From the NCBI GenBank assembly GCA_016875755.1, contig VGOX01000019.1:1-14163 (forward strand): 14,163 nucleotides of DNA. Reading direction: 5' to 3'. Below, one piece after another: positions 13,621 through 14,163 of the stretch. Origin of the DNA: Chloroflexota bacterium. GTDB lineage: Bacteria > Chloroflexota > Anaerolineae > Anaerolineales > Villigracilaceae. Within the stretch, counting starts at the first letter, position 1. Every line of letters starts with the position of its first letter. The translations under genes were made by a program, and so were the position numbers. The notes below the pieces were generated by a model. That model was given only the letters and a program-made list of their open reading frames with translations. It was not told the DNA's origin and did not search any database.

Positions 13621-14120
13621 ATCTATACCTGATCCGCCATGCCATTGCCGAAGAAGAAGCTGCCTCGGGCGAAGACAGCCAGCGCGCATTGACCGAGAAA
13701 GGTGCGAAGAAGATGCACTTGATCGCCAAGGGATTGCGCACATTGGGCGTCGAGTTTGATGTGATTCTGACCAGTCCGTACGTCCGCGCACAGCAAACAG
13801 CGGAGATCCTGGCAGACGTTTTCAAGATGAAGAAAAAAGTGATGGTCAGCGACCAACTCACCCCGATGGGTGATGCGGAGTTGTTCATCGCTGAGATCAA
13901 CGAAAAATATGCGGTGGATAGTCTTGCAATTGTGGGACATGAGCCGTTCCTCTCCAGTTTGGCGGGCTTGCTTGTGACGGGCGGCTCATCTGCGGTGGAG
14001 ATGACATTCAAAAAGGGCGGCGTTTGCCGCCTCGCCGCCGATGACTTGCACCATGCCCATCGTGCTACAATGGATTGGCTGCTGACCCCCGACTTGCTGG
14101 TGGAGTTGGTGAATAGATAG
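13617..14120 (+). CDS. sixA: SixA-type phosphohistidine phosphatase
   Basis: The 167-residue protein belongs to the short SixA branch of the histidine phosphatase superfamily. It has the catalytic R7-H8 in LIRHA, Arg57 in SPYVRAQQTAEIL and His108 in IVGHEP. SixA removes phosphate from phosphohistidine on partner proteins such as HPt domains and NPr. Its ATG overlaps the CHAD stop (ATGA), completing a ppx-CHAD-sixA unit. That coupling hints at a substrate linked to polyphosphate metabolism, which is inference. No terminator is visible in the remaining 43 nt of the window. Confidence 0.92.
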   Translation: MNLYLIRHAIAEEEAASGEDSQRALTEKGAKKMHLIAKGLRTLGVEFDVILTSPYVRAQQTAEILADVFKMKKKVMVSDQLTPMGDAELFIAEINEKYAVDSLAIVGHEPFLSSLAGLLVTGGSSAVEMTFKKGGVCRLAADDLHHAHRATMDWLLTPDLLVELVNR

Positions 14121-14163
14121 TGAGTCCTCTGCAAGAAGCCGTTCATTAATAGCCAAAACTTGG

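Noticed and set aside
1..14163. CRISPR arrays, tRNA or rRNA genes, insertion sequences
   Set aside because: No regularly spaced repeat-spacer pattern, no tRNA-like TTCGA arm with cloverleaf, and no transposase frame was seen.

Overview
The window is a phosphate-handling region from a bacterium. GC content is moderate by eye, genes are tightly packed, both substrate-binding proteins are lipoproteins, and several promoters are leaderless or nearly so. Protein style, the ppx-CHAD-sixA cluster and the palindromic intergenic repeats fit Chloroflexota (Anaerolineae-like), but this taxonomic guess is inference only; there is no rRNA or other marker.

Layout. At the left edge (1-636, minus) is the 5' part of a PstS-like lipoprotein gene. 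It diverges from an orphan pstB (738-1496, plus) with a non-canonical ABC signature. A perfect bidirectional terminator (1522-1564) separates this from a complete minus-strand operon, pstS-pstC-pstA-pstB-arsC-phoU (6998 down to 1583). That operon encodes the high-affinity phosphate transporter, its regulator PhoU and a thioredoxin-type arsenate reductase, and has a strong hairpin between pstS and pstC. Divergent from pstS is manA (7180-8127, plus), which converges on a PHP-phosphoesterase/surE pair (9748 down to 8226, minus). Next come a 34-residue membrane protein (9925-10029, minus) and a GT-B-like protein (10102-11106, minus). At the right is a plus-strand, translationally coupled cluster: ppx, a CHAD-domain protein and sixA (11267-14120), a polyphosphate/phosphohistidine module.

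Most notable signal. Four minus-strand promoters (pstS, PHP-surE, the small membrane protein and the GT-B-like gene) share one architecture: a run of 11-bp units with core NTTAA(C/G), placed so that exactly 10 nt separate the last TTAAN core from a -10 hexamer. This matches the known logic of Pho boxes (11-bp direct repeats bound by PhoB/PhoP, replacing the -35). It suggests that the nucleotide phosphatase pair, the micro-protein and the GT-B-like gene belong to the phosphate-starvation regulon together with pst. The second pst locus (1-1496) and manA have no such array and instead have -10 hexamers immediately next to the ATG.

Plausible joint role: import phosphate (Pst), remove co-imported arsenate (ArsC), scavenge phosphate from nucleotides (PHP, SurE), hydrolyse and bind polyphosphate (Ppx, CHAD) and possibly remodel the envelope (GT-B-like, small membrane protein). 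Four palindromic or heptad repeat elements in intergenic gaps look like dispersed repeats.
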